Shown: piece by piece, positions 1 through 12,025 of the stretch
Layout: every line of letters starts with the position of its first letter
Numbering within the stretch: position 1 is the first letter of the stretch
From: Lineus longissimus
Taxonomy: Eukaryota; Nemertea; Pilidiophora; Heteronemertea; Lineidae
Assembly (NCBI RefSeq): GCF_910592395.1
Contig: NC_088316.1
Location: 13,082,001-13,146,000 of the forward strand
Direction of reading: 5' to 3'
Length of the DNA: 64,000 nucleotides
The notes under the pieces: model-generated
Told to the model about the DNA's origin: nothing
The model's database searches: none
What the model saw: the letters and a program-made list of their open reading frames with translations, nothing else
Translations under genes and position numbers: made by a program

Positions 1-35
1 ATGTGCTTCTGACATTAAAATAACAACTACATGTA

Positions 36-209
36 CAGTAGAACTGAACCTCTCTATACGGACCCCTAAGTTCTGTCCGTAACAGAGAGATGTCCTGATT
101 GGAGAGATCAAATTGAATGGAAACAACCTATTTTGGCCCAAAACAAGTGTCCTTGATAGAGAGCGTGTCCTTGTTAGAGGTGTCCATTATCAAGGAAGGT
201 TCCACTGTA
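36..209. mobile_element. Short inverted-repeat element (MITE-like), copy 1
   Basis: The left end reads TACAGTAGAA followed by CCTCTCTAT, and the right end is an approximate inverse ending TTCCACTGTA. The interior alternates GTCC and TAGAGAGGTGTCC motifs. The same sequence recurs at 1501-1670, 2345-2435 and 4658-4693. It lies in BLTP1 downstream of exon 9 as transcribed. No protein is encoded, so a non-autonomous DNA element is the likeliest reading. Confidence 0.7.
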
Positions 210-328
210 TGTTTTGTAATAATTGTCAGAATTCCTACCCGAGTCAGAAGCATGTCGGCATGATGAATACTCCCTCTTTCAAGAAGGGCAGGTCCACTGA
301 TTTACCTCATGAGAAAGTGGACACTTAC

Positions 329-3300
329 CATTCTCCTGATGTTGTGATGAACAGTCAATCCAGTTGTACTCATTCGCCAGCGTGATAAGCTCAAATTCCT
401 TGATGATGAGGTTGAAGTGCCACGTGTACGGAACAAAGTGACAAATATCCGGCCGGGATCGACTTCCCCAGTCGTCAAATAGGGCTGGAAAGACAAGGAA
501 CATGTAGAATAGAATGGTGTCAGTAGGTTGGTGAAGTCTTGTTGTGTTAGCCTCAGCTTCATTATTAGGAAGCAGTGATTGATTCACTGCTAGACAGTGT
601 CCTAATTTTGATTCAATTACCACTGATTATGTGTGCAAAAAGACCTCTGCACATATCTACAGTACAGAAATCAATTGTGTGTCTTTGAAATACTGAGTTC
701 CAAAGAGCAGACTCTCACTTCTACTCACAAAATGGATTACACTATCTGAAGAATGTTTCGAATCCGCCAAATTACTTTTTTTCCAGAAATTGTCATGAAT
801 CGCAAAGTAAACGGGCGCAAAAATTTGGCAGGTATGACCTAATCCAATACTCACCAGCCAAGAAGTATTTATGGTGATAGATGAGCACAACGGAAGCTTT
901 ACAAGCTGTCAGATCACAGGTCCAGTTCTGATCCTCATTCCATGTCGACGGGTAGGCCATTCCAACGTCAAACTGAAAAAAAATATTATTGATTCAGTAA
1001 CAAGTACTATTCTTACATTTGTTAGATTTTTGGTTCTTTACTTTTTACTGCCAAGTCTAATGTTTCTTTTGCGGACATGGAATTGGATGACAAAATTATC
1101 CTGTCACTTCACTGAAGCAGCAAAATTTGCATTGTAGGCCTCGATGATCTCAAAGTCTTACCTCCAGTGTTTCACACTCCAACAGTGACCTGTATTGAAG
1201 ACTAGTGGTGGCGTCCAAATGGAGAAGCTGGCCAAGAACTTTGGTCGTGTAGCCATACTCTTGAGTTATCCACGGTATGGTGACCTCAACGTAAGACCCT
1301 GGACCAGCATTCATGTGGATGGCTTGAGTTTCCTGAAACAGGTCATAAAACGACACTGCAGAACCACTGAGGAAAATTTCATTGTAATCATCATGGAGCT
1401 GAAGATACTGATCCACACTCGAAATTTCATCAATCCCGTGATTCAAAAACCACAAATCCTGCTTTTGAGCATGTGATGTATCCGTAGAGACATGTACATG
1501 TACAGTAGAACCTCTCTATCAAGGACACCCTCAGGTCTGACAAGTGCTGTCCTTGATAAAGAGGTGTCCTGATTAGAGTGGTCAAATTGAATGGAAACAA
1601 CCAATCTGGGACCAAAACTAGTGTCCTACATAGAAAGGTCAAGGTGTCCGCTAAGAGAGGCTCCACTGTACATGTAAATGCACCGTGTTCAACACACAAA
1701 GTACACTCTTATTCTTACTTAACTTTCGAATTCGGCCTGTAGTAATAAAACCTATGGACTATATCAGACCAACCTGATAAATCTATTTGGATACGTTACT
1801 TACCTTGTTTTTTGTGAAGAGAATATCCAGTGTTGCCTCGGCCAAGATGTTCATTCGGAAGTCAAATGTTTTGTAAATCCTCCTCTGGCCTGGCTCCGGC
1901 ATCCGAGTAACTTCCATCGGGTCATAGTCAGCCGGGAAGAAAAATTTCCACAAATGTTCCCTCTGCCGGTCCGCCCAAGGCCCGTAACTAATGTCTGTGC
2001 CCTTGCCGCACTTCACATCGATCCCCCAGATGGGGAACGTCGGGCTGGTGACGACATCGCCGTCCACGAGGTGTAAAACCTCGGGCTCGTGCGGGACGAG
2101 ACCCGGATCGTCCATGTGGAAGTACAACTCAACGTTGGTCGACTGCATGACGACGAACCCTTGGCCCATGAAGCGTGGTGGTCTGAAGGAACAAGGAAAA
2201 CACCCTTTGAAAAACTTTGAATTTAAGGATTGACCATAGGCACCGCCATTTTGGCTAAAACTTTAAATCCTACGGCAGACTTTTCTTTATTTTCCAGAGA
2301 ACAGACTCACACCCTTAAAACTGGCATTCACTTCATTTCGAAGTTGGAAACAACCACTTAGGAACCAAAACAAGTGTCCCTAATAGAGAGGTTGTCCTTA
2401 ATAGAGAGGTGTCCGCTAAGGGAGGTTCCACTCTACTTACTCATCTACCATTCCCATATACTTTGGACTCGGCACGAGCATGATTCGCAGATTCTCCACG
2501 TTACATTTCACAAAGTGCATGAAGTTGTCAAAAGGTGTCGACGCGGGACGAGTTGTATACATCATGTGGGCATCTTCAAAACTGACGGAGAGACTAGTCG
2601 GGACCAGGTGGTTGCCAAAAACGAATCGACCCTGAAAAAAATGGAAAATACTTTAAGGAAATAGATCATCATTCGTGTTCGCTAACACAATAGGTCTTTA
2701 TTTATGATTGAAGCCAAAGTGCCACTTTCACAAAGTCAAAGTTTTTTAAATTTCAGTAGAACTGGTCTTCGATGCACAAATGCAATGTGGTTTTTAAAGG
2801 GGGACGCCTTTTCCTTCATTGTATTTACTGGTGGTTCAGGAAAATAGGAATACGCACTGCCGTAGTGCAGTGACCAGGTAGAAGAGACTAATACGAGACA
2901 ACTTACCCCTGCGATATCGAATTTGATGACGGGAATCAGATCTCTCCAGCGTAAACCACTGCCTTCCTTAATTCTGAAACGTAGAAGCACTTAAAATGAT
3001 ACTATAATGTGATTTACAACTTTGCGGAAATACGTCCGTTTTTAATTGTTGATCACAAATGTAAAGCTCAAATTTTCCATTTTTGATTAGATTTATTATA
3101 CAATATAAAATCGCTGAATGTAAACCACCGCGACCGCGAAAATGTTCATGTTGTGACGTCATCAACGAAAACGGCATCGAAGTGAGCCGTCCTGGCGGGA
3201 TTAAACCATCAATTTCTCGAAAATGTGCATTTCGATTCGAAAACCTTACCGATTTATGAGAAAGTGACGTAGTCATTTGTCAAAAACAGCTAAAACATTA

Positions 3301-4936
3301 TATGGTGAAATTTGACACGAGTTACCCTTTAAGGAATCAAAAAATTGGATTGGAAAGCCCAAGTTAAGACAAGTCTCCATCTCCAAAGAGCAAGGTGCCA
3401 ACATCTACCAATTGATACAAGTAGGTGTAAAAGTAAAAGAGACCGACAATTTTTGTCAGAGTTTATATATCATTTTGATGCACTTTCTTAGAAAATCAGC
3501 GCCACCAATGTGGATGCTGACACCCTTTTTAACACTTATTTCAAATATGTTGAAGAAAAGGGGAAGCTAGAATAGTTTTTATTTTACCTTCGAGCATTAT
3601 CTTGTTCACTGTCTTCTGAACTTTCACCCGATTCTTCTTTGTACTTTGCCGGCATAATCTCAGTCTCCAGCCCAAAAAGTCGCTCAATTTTGTCGTAAGT
3701 GGCTGACCTGTTGTATACGTGTAATTCGAAATTATCCAACATGATTGAGACCCTCGTGTCTGAATGAGAAAGATCTGAAATAGAAGAGAAGATGAAGATA
3801 AATTCTTAAGGAGGATGTGACTTAAACATTGCGTGGCACAGTGCAAAAATGGTACAGGGCAGCCTCATACAACAGCGCATCAAGTACAACGTTCTCCTTC
3901 TTACTTACAAGTGTCTTCACCAACTTGCTCCCCAATACCTTTCAGAACTTCTCACCGTTCATACCGTTTCTCGAACTCTGCGCTCTTCATCGGCCGTTCT
4001 TCTGTCTATCCCAACATTTGCTTTTTAAAGAGGCCTATCAATCGCTTTGAGCGGCCAGTTAATGGTTGGATACTGCGCAATATAAGACTCGTATTATTAT
4101 TATTATTATACAATGAGATACAGATGAAGAGGCTGCATTTTGAAATTGCCGCATTTCAAAATTCTAACTACCGCCAAGTAAGGAGGACGGTACTAAGTCT
4201 TCGCTCCCCTACGGCTATAGGAGGTTAAGACAGCGGTCTGTTCAAGTCACATGCTGAGAATATCACACTACTGTGAGCGTAAGGCATCAGCACACAAAGG
4301 TTATAGAGTCAACTGAAACTAGATCAACCTCTTGAATTCCCGCAGGCCTAAATCAGTACGACTGAGATGAATCCATGCATATGTTTCTCCCTTCAACACC
4401 CAAACAATCCTGACTTATTCTAGCATCAGCACCTACCATCTTTGACATCTTTATAAACGTAAGGCCTCCACCATCGGAATATGAGCCATCCATCCTGCAC
4501 CCTTACGCTGTAATCTTCTGTCATGAAATGAACATCTCGGAACATGATTTTTCCAGAAAGAACCGAGAAGGAAAATGACCCTGAAAACAAGAATTTGACA
4601 TAAAAAAGTCATCGCTGAACATTCAGCATTCCTGAAGAAAGATTGAATCACTTGTCAGTCCAAGGGTGTCCCTAATACAGAGGTTCTACTGTATTTTTTT
4701 CATTAGACAAAAGGGCATATAAACTCACCAAACTGAATATGCCCCATCTTCTTTATGATGAACTTGTTCAGGATGAACGTGAGGATGAGACCAATGACAC
4801 GGCTGTTGTAGTACGTGATGTGGACAACCCATGCTATCGCCAGGGCTAACGCTATCAGCAGCCAATAGAATGTAGAATCTGGTAGCTCATCCTCGATCTT
4901 TTCGATAAGGGAACCATTCCATGCCGGAGAAAGCAT
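329..4936 (-). CDS. BLTP1: BLTP1 (KIAA1109/Tweek) bridge-like lipid transfer protein, N-terminal part, gene runs off left edge
   Basis: Nine coding exons read on the minus strand, all GT-AG and phase-consistent: 4729-4936, 4437-4580, 3588-3774, 2907-2973, 2441-2631, 1804-2182, 1162-1332, 855-972 and 329-484 (about 540 codons). The start at 4936 gives an N-terminal membrane anchor (about residues 23-43) followed by ITYYNSR. Diagnostic blocks follow: FSFSVLSGK, RVQDGWLIFRWW, NFELHVYNRS, WRDLIPVIK, GFVVMQS, CGKGTD, YGPWADRQR, GQLLHLDATTS, FVPYTW and NWIDCS. These match the N-terminus of vertebrate KIAA1109 in order. Family knowledge: BLTP1 is a giant rod-like protein, ER-anchored by this N-terminal segment, that moves lipids at membrane contacts. 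The full protein is near 5,000 residues, so most of the gene lies left of position 1. The identity is secure; exact boundaries are read by eye. Confidence 0.93.
1501..1670. mobile_element. Short inverted-repeat element (MITE-like), copy 2
   Basis: This is the clearest full copy of the family. It begins TACAGTAGAACCTCTCTATC and ends CTCCACTGTA, the approximate inverse. It sits in BLTP1 intron 6. The internal GTCC/AGAGAGG motifs are shared with the copy at 36-209. Confidence 0.75.
2345..2435. mobile_element. Short inverted-repeat element (MITE-like), right-half copy 3
   Basis: Only the right half of the family is present. It starts at TGGAAACAACCA and ends GGTTCCACTCTA. Its end touches the splice donor of BLTP1 exon 5 (donor GT at 2440-2439, intron continuing to 2435). 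A terminal fragment of the same family is at 4658-4693, about 35 bp inside intron 1. Confidence 0.65.
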
Positions 4937-5259
4937 TATTGCGGTCAGAAGCTTCTCCTCAGGACTGGTTGAGTAGAGTTGTCCTTAAAGCTGTAGTGGG
5001 CATTTTGGCACTGTAGACTGCACACTCTTTCTTCTGCAGTGTATAGGCAAACAAACTAGGTTAACCTGCAAAAGTTGAAATTATTTGTATGAGGAAAACT
5101 TGGAACAGTGATCAGTACATCATGGACATGGACCTAGCAGGCTAGCGTAGTACGGTACTGGATCAAGACTTATTTGGATAGGAAAGATGCTTTCCTGCAG
5201 CAATAGTCTGCCTTTTGCCAGATTGCATACACCAGTTAGCACAGTGGGGTCGGGAAAGT

Positions 5260-5295
5260 ATGCCAGACAATGGCTTGAGAGGCATTGTCTGGCAT
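5260..5295. repeat. Perfect 13-bp inverted repeat with 10-bp loop
   Basis: ATGCCAGACAATG at 5260-5272 is matched perfectly by its reverse complement at 5283-5295. It could form a hairpin. It is not associated with a recognised gene. Confidence 0.8.
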
Positions 5296-5845
5296 CATTG
5301 ACCATAAAAACCTATTCACTATTCTATTGTAAAGGTAGTTTGTGAGGCTGACCCTAGGACTAGGTCATCTGGGTGGTACCGCACCGGCGTATCTGGCAAA
5401 GGGCCTATTGTCCATTGATTGGCAAACTGCATGCTCGCAAACAATGCATTAGGGGATTTGCACAGGCTTATAACCGAGGGGCCTGCAGTGCATGTAGTAG
5501 CCTAGCTGTAGGCTTAGTCATTCTCATCATCATCATACTCGATACTCATACTGAAGTGAAAGTGGGGCGAACCACATCAACTTTAGAGCGTCAATTCTCG
5601 GTCAAAGAAATGGCAAGAGCAATGTCTACGCGCAGAGAGTTTCTTCATTAGTACAAAAATCTGCACGGAAGAGATAAAATATATTTTCGTACTCATTCAT
5701 CGCATTTGAGCCAAGTTTATAGACGGTCCAGTTATTTTTTCATCAAACAAAATAAGCTTCCGCCATGTTGATGGGGATATACCTTGCGATTTGATTTCAC
5801 TTTCTTCAACAACGTCTTCTTCAATGCTCCCAGCGTATGGTCTGA

Positions 5846-5853
5846 TGACGTCA
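5846..5853. promoter_or_regulatory. CRE-type palindrome (CREB/ATF site)
   Basis: The octamer TGACGTCA is present exactly. It lies about 0.9 kb upstream of the BLTP1 start codon and 1.2 kb upstream of the GPCR start codon. Functional use is inferred from sequence only. Confidence 0.4.
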
Positions 5854-7047
5854 ATCCGAATGGGGATTCCTTATAAACGAACGGCGCGAAATTTGAATTA
5901 GTAGACTGTTTCCCGCGTTTTGCCAAAGATGCCCAACGCGCTCATCTATTTGCATCACCTCAATGGCCTGAATCAGATCTTTTTGAAGACATTTCTCTTT
6001 GCCTTATCAGCTCTCATAAGACAGGAAAAACACATTTCAGTAGAATATCAATAGATTGGAACGTCTCGTTCTGCGCCGGACCAACAAACCCCGCTACAAA
6101 CCTGTTTTATACTCAACATTTGCAACATGTTCGAGACCAGAAACAGAAAAATCTGATATTCAAGATGGTCAAAAATGCGCGGAGAGCTTTGGGACCAAAT
6201 TGAAAATAGCATGATGCCTGAATAAATGTGCATCAGATGATGCCCCGGGCACTGAAACAAGACCCAAGCAATTACAAGGACGGCATGACCACTATAGTCA
6301 CTTTATTATTGATGCAGAAAAACGAGAAATTCTACACTGTTATAGTAATTTTCTGAGTTGAGGAATATAAGAGATAGGACAGCGTTGCCTCGGTCTCCAT
6401 TTACTAATTGGTCATCCTTCGCATCGGCAAATTGGGCTGTTCTCAGTCTGCAACAAGCTGCGAAAGCTGAATAGGGGGTTTATCGACCGCGCTGTCTCGA
6501 GACCAAGATGAAGTTGGCGGCGCACTGACGGGTTGAAGTTCTGTGGTCGATATTTTCGATTAACAAAATTCTCCAGAAGTTTCCTTCATCAAATCAAAAT
6601 ACGATTAGCGGCCGCTGCCTGTTTTTCACGGGCTTGTCCACTGCCAAACGCGCCGAAGCCGCAAAACGTATAAGTGCTTGCTGCCGCCAGCTCTTCCGTC
6701 ATGTTCGACACCAAGGAGAAACAAAATTGAAAAGCCCATATAGTACTTCTCTACAAATGAATCGCCAAGCTTTTGTTATGAAACCTTTCAAAGAAGTCAC
6801 TTTGGGGAACCGCTGGGACCATCGCTTCGCCAAGTACAACCAGAAAGACATAAGACCGGAATGCAACCAAGACGGATCGCCAGACGTACAGGCATGAGGG
6901 CGTCCCCGGGGGCATCTCTAAGTAGCTCTTTCATTCAACTATGTGCCTTCGTATCTTCCAACTAATCATCTTGAGAAATTCTGCAGTAACAGAAACCTCT
7001 TCGTTTTATCATTTAACTTCGATCGCATTCTCGGTCAGCCAAAAACC

Positions 7048-10000
7048 ATGGATCGACTTTTCTGTATTGCCGCCCTTTTTCACATGATCATGGCTTCTTC
7101 GAATAACGCCTCATTTGACAAAGGTGAGTGAAATTATGAGACCTCCGCACACTAGCGCTTTCTGTTTCAGCGACGTGCGATTGTAGCATGCGACAGAAAT
7201 CTCTGGTCTGTGGAGGCCGGCCGGGAAAATTTATTTGTTGTTCCAGGCACTGGTGGTATGTTCGGCGCATACTGCCAGTGACTTGCAATTACAAGAAATG
7301 CTGGCGGGTTTGCTGCATATATCAAAAGCGTCCTGCAAATTTTGTGTAGCTGTGACGAGCGATCATGAACGCCTGCGACGACAGAATCTCCGGGTTTTTT
7401 CGATGGTCATAGTTATAGGCGCCGGCGATAGACAACCGAACACCACTACGACCTCCGATTCGGCAAGAAACAGTCAACCTGTTTGATAAAGAAATCGCTC
7501 GCTTACAGGGGAAATCGGCGGCCGCATCGACCTGGGTTTTTTCTGGGCTTCATTCCTTTGACAATTCTCATCGCTGCAACCTACGATCAAGATCGCATGC
7601 AATTTTAAAAATCCCTCGTTTGCGCTGGATACCGCAGGTACCTGCAACAAGAATCTGTTGTCGCCGCGACCTGATGCTAAGTAGTGTCAAACCTGCGATT
7701 ATTGGTTTTACCCGCAGACGAGCGATATTTTTATAGTTGTCATGCGGCGGCGGGCACGAAACTGGGTATTTTTTATTCGTAATCATTGGTATAATTTACG
7801 GCGTAGTCGTTTTCAAGAGGGGACTAGAAACAGTATTATAAACGGAACGAAAACACAAAATATAAGAGTGCAACAGTCAAGTGTTATCGTCTACGCAAGC
7901 GTTTGTCGTGCTGATTCCAGACGTCTCTATTATTCCAGTTAATTGCACAATCCATGATGTTGACGCAGCGACTTCAAACAAAACAATCAACTGCAACGGA
8001 ACATTCAGAGATATTGATGACCCAGCAAATTCCAACAAAACTATATACAACGGAACAATCAGTGATGTTAATGACCCAGCGACCGCCAACAAAACAATTC
8101 ACGATATTGTCAAGGAGAATCTTTGCAAAAGCGTGTGTCAGGAAGATGCGTGCCAACCGAATTATGATTGGCCTTTCGGTACAGGTTGTTACTGCGACTG
8201 GGCTTGCAACATCGCTAAAGATTGCTGCTTCGAAGCTGCTCAGTGCGAGGCGAATATGACAAAGGCGGAGAATGACGCGAGGACGCAGTTTGAAAACTTG
8301 TTCTCGTATATGAGTTGTTGGGAGATCAAATTGGATGGGAAGTATGAAAAGTACTGGATGGTGACGCGGTGCCCCATAAAGGCAAACGAAAAGTTTGCGC
8401 AGTACTGCCGGGAAGGTCTCCCAGGCTTTCTGGAGATGAGTTATCTACCTTTGACAGATGGTATCGTTTCTTTTCGCAACTACTTCTGCGCACTCTGTCA
8501 TGTTGGTGCATCAAAAGCGGCGTTGCTTTCGTCCTGGAATGCGACGAAAAAATGCTTTGATAATGACTCAAATGCCGACTCCTGTCGCTTAGAATTTAAC
8601 AAACTGGTTGATTTCAAGGGACTTGGTTTCCTTGCATTTAGAAAGTGCCATTCTGATTTTGAGTACGCGGTCAGTTCGTGTTCGTCAGTCGCGCCCGTGG
8701 AAGACGTTCCTCAGAATATCTCAGATAGCTGTGGCCGTGTTTTCGCGCCTGTACAGGTTGTCGCCCCCTTTTTTGGACCAATATACAAGGACATACATTG
8801 CGCCTTGTGTAATGGTATCAGGTTTGAGACAAAACTTAAATGTGCAGCAATACCTTATGTTGGTCCCTCGGGTGATGTACCAAATCGGGATTTGAACCCA
8901 GTATTTTCTTTCAAACTCTTACTCGACTTCGAAAGAATCCAAAAAGAAATCTGCGACGAATGGGAGATATTCGACGAAGACGAAAGTCTCTGTAAACCCG
9001 TTGTTTGCAGCGAGGGCTACTTTGCCAGCAACGGGTTTTGTAGAAAGATAATTTTCTTGACAATATTCGTTATCGGCAGAGCCACAGTTGACGAAAAAGC
9101 GTTATTAGCAGAGCTGGATGTAGGATTCCAAAAACAGCCACTTGGTGTTGCCAATTTTACCTCTGTTGCAAACAATGACAGCAAACAGATTTTCGCTGAA
9201 ATATTTTTGAGGGCATCAATAGAATTTGAAAGTCAAGAAATCGATGAGTTGGTGTCCAAGTTGGATAAAATATGGATTGACAACTTTCAAATGTCTTCAC
9301 AATTGGCATTTGACGGGTGCCATGAAACGAATTCAGTACGCATAAATTCTACGTTTGGTTTTAGGTCGTTCCTAGCCAATACGAGCGACTACCTCTTGGT
9401 AGTCACCCCTGAAAATTCTGGCATGAACCTTACAACCTACTTATGTTCGAACAGCTCAAAGCTGAGTTGCCCGAAGGTACTCTATCCGAAGGAAAACTAC
9501 CAATGGGCGGATGGAGCGCCACTGGTCCGGCCTGGATCCGCGTTAACGCTCAGGTCAGACGAGTTCGAAATTGTAGACGATTTCGTCTTCATCTGCGCTG
9601 ACGCTCTGCAGGAAAAATGGTCATTGTTCCAAGGTTTTCTAAACGATGATGACATCCAAGGCGTCGTGACTCTCGTCGGGCTGTCCCTGTCTCTAGCAGG
9701 GCTTGCCTACACCGTCCTAACCTACCTCATCCTATCTCCACTGAGGACACTCCCGGGAAAGATGCTCATGAACCTCTGCGTTGCGCTGTTCACTTCCCAA
9801 TTAATCTTCTTGACGGCTTTGGACAAAACAGACGACCGAATAATTTGTTCTGTCATAGCCATGGCGGAGCATTACGCGTGGTTGGTTACATTTTGTTGGA
9901 TGAACGCGATTTCTTGGAATGCCATGAAGACATTCAGCGCAAAGGGGATGAAAGACAAAGACCAGGTACGGAAATCTTACATCAGGTACTATCTCTACAG

Positions 10001-10517
10001 CTGGGGAACGCCAGCTTTAGTCGTTGCAACCTGTGCTGTCATCGAATTCTGCGCCTGTACAGAATTCGAAGTTGGTTACGGCAACAGGAATGTTTGTTGG
10101 ATATCAAACTTTAACACACTTATGTACACTTTCGCTTTACCCATTTGTTTAATAATCTGCTCCAACATTATCATGTTTTCGTATACCGTCTCCAACATAT
10201 TCAAAGTGTCAGAAATGACAAAGGTGACCCATTCAGACAAAGAAAGCAGATTGAACTTTTGGCTCTACGTGAAGTTATCCTCCGTAATGGGACTGACTTG
10301 GATTTTTGGCTTCCTTGCCGCTGCCACGAACGTCAAAGCTTTATGGTACGTGTTCATTGTTTTTAATACAACACAAGGAATTCTCATTGGGGCCGGATTC
10401 TCCCTGAATCGACGCGTTTTAAAGATGTACTCGACAGAGTACAGTAAGTCGGGAAGCTCTAGGTCTGTCGTGAGGGGTGACACGTTGTCCTCGTCGAAAG
10501 ACCAGCGAACAGGTTAA
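7048..10517 (+). CDS. Secretin-like (Methuselah-type) seven-transmembrane receptor with somatomedin-B-like N-terminus
   Basis: Exon 1 (7048-7123) encodes a signal peptide, MDRLFCIAALFHM, and ends in a GTGAGT donor. Exon 2 starts at 7939 after TATTCCAG in matching phase and runs uninterrupted to the stop at 10515-10517, giving 884 aa. Residues 26-80 hold degenerate repeats with NKT glycosylation sites. A Cys-rich block (about 85-127, with CYCDWACNIAKDCC) resembles a somatomedin B domain. A further Cys-rich ectodomain follows, then seven membrane segments from about residue 599 to 850, with NVCWI in the second extracellular loop as in family B receptors. No GPS autoproteolysis motif is visible, which fits Methuselah-like rather than cleaved adhesion receptors. 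The tail is short, basic and Ser-rich. Ligand and G protein cannot be read from sequence. Confidence 0.85.
7939..8110 (+). repeat. Degenerate coding repeat in the receptor N-terminus
   Basis: Three to four units of about 14-18 codons carry the pattern D-x-A/P-x-x-x-N-K-T-I, followed by a T-I/F-x-D-V/I motif. Each unit has one or more N-x-T sequons (NCT, NKT, NGT). The DNA units are also similar, for example repeated GATGACCCAGC. This looks like recent internal expansion of a glycosylated stalk. Confidence 0.6.
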
Positions 10518-11933
10518 TAATTTTTATGAATGATAAGTTTGGTCTAAAACTTCGGTCGTACTTTTCATCGATCTTGCGTATTTTGCTTTGATTTGATATG
10601 AAACTCCGTCCGAATACCATTGGGCCGGACACTTTTTCCAGGTGGGCATTAATTTCTATGTCTACTCTGGTGCGCAAACTTGGGAGTCTGTGCCTGGCGC
10701 GCGGAACTTCGTCACATAATTGGCGCTTCGAATAGGGTTGTGCCTATTGCGGATGCGAATCATATTGTGCAGAACACTTCTTTTCATTACTTGGTAACAT
10801 TATTATAATCAGGGCTACGCTCCTACGCTGTCATTGCAGGAAAGACTGACGTTTGAACGCGGACCCTGCTTAGGAGTGTAAATCAGGGCATGGCGCTTTA
10901 AATTGAAATGATAAGCCTTCAGTTCTAGTGCATATTGCCGGATGTCCTCGCTTGACATTTTGACACGGTGGCATTTTGTCACCTTCAGTCTACTGAGTGT
11001 ATATTTCTTGATATTTGACAGCAAATCGGCAACGACCCAGACATTGACGCAATACATTATCTAAGGAGGCCACGGGTTTGTGGTTTACGGGCCATCCTCC
11101 GTTGTCTTAATAGGGCAAAACCACGGATGGGGTCTTCCGACTGGTGGTGTTCGGAATTCAATGGTAGAAAACAGTTTGTAGGCCCATGATGAAAAAGGGA
11201 TTTTCGTCGTTCCCTCAGCCGTGAGAGTTAAAGCACTCCCCATTCTGGCATTCTAGCCGTGGTTTGTCCTCAAAATGACCGATTTGAGGTAAAAGGATGT
11301 TATGTTAACAGTACGACATATAAGTCTAGCCTTGGCAGGCGTCACAAAATAGACACTTTGGAATAGTTTCACGGCGAGAAAAGGACACTTTAATTTCCAA
11401 AAAAATTAACTCAGAGCGATGTCATCTCTCGTCTCCCTCCACCAACTTGATTTTCTGCTGAAAAGAATATCCGTACACAAAATGATATGTGGCCTATAAA
11501 CTGGCAACACAAATGTTTACATAATACAAAAAAATATATATAATTTTTATTGAAATCATGGATCACGTTGTCCTTCATTGTTGAGAGGTTTGCGATAGGC
11601 ATATCCCTAATTATTTGTTGAGAGTCCAGGCCCGGGGCAGGTTGTTCAGAATAGGTCAGAACGAACTTGAAATGAAAGTGAAATGATGCCAAGCTATTCT
11701 GCTATACTAACGCCAAGTCTGCTTCTCACCTAGTTTTGAACAACCGGGCACTGGGTGTATTTTCTAATTTGATTTAGATTTAGCAGGAAACTCCGAGTTA
11801 TGGCCAAGTCACCACCGTCCTTGTGCATCCTCTTTCTTCTGGTTTTCACGTACTGGCTCCCAGGTAGGACGTTTTTTCTTGAAGTTGGCCCTAATCCTTT
11901 CCTCGTGATCACTCCTATGGAGTGAATACAAGG

Positions 11934-12025
11934 TGCGCTCCGGACGCAGTGGACTGGCCTCGTTCCTCATCCTGACATACGGAGACCCAATCAGGATGAC
12001 GCAATGGGCTGCCCAGGGAGTCTAA
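11934..12025 (+). mobile_element. Short dispersed element, copy 1 (GGACGCAGTGGAC family)
   Basis: It begins CTCCGGACGCAGTGGAC and ends ATGACGCAATGGGCTGC then GGGAGTCTA. Two further copies are at 29854-29933 (+) and 37748-37838 (-). The two ends are imperfect inverses of each other, suggesting a non-autonomous terminal-repeat element of about 90 bp. Confidence 0.6.

Larger units (their letters stand above)
4937..7047. other. Head-to-head intergenic region between BLTP1 and the GPCR gene
   Basis: This should hold the 5' ends of two divergent genes. On the minus strand, an acceptor-like polypyrimidine-CAG near 5036 suggests that the BLTP1 start exon is preceded by a spliced untranslated exon. 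A perfect CRE palindrome, TGACGTCA, is at 5846-5853, near a possible minus-strand donor around 5790. A perfect 13-bp inverted repeat is at 5260-5295. I see no convincing coding sequence here; the open frame at 6634-6897 lacks an ATG. Confidence 0.5.

Noticed and set aside
6634-6897. 87-codon plus-strand frame
   Set aside because: It begins at TTG rather than ATG, has no domain and lies in the divergent promoter region.
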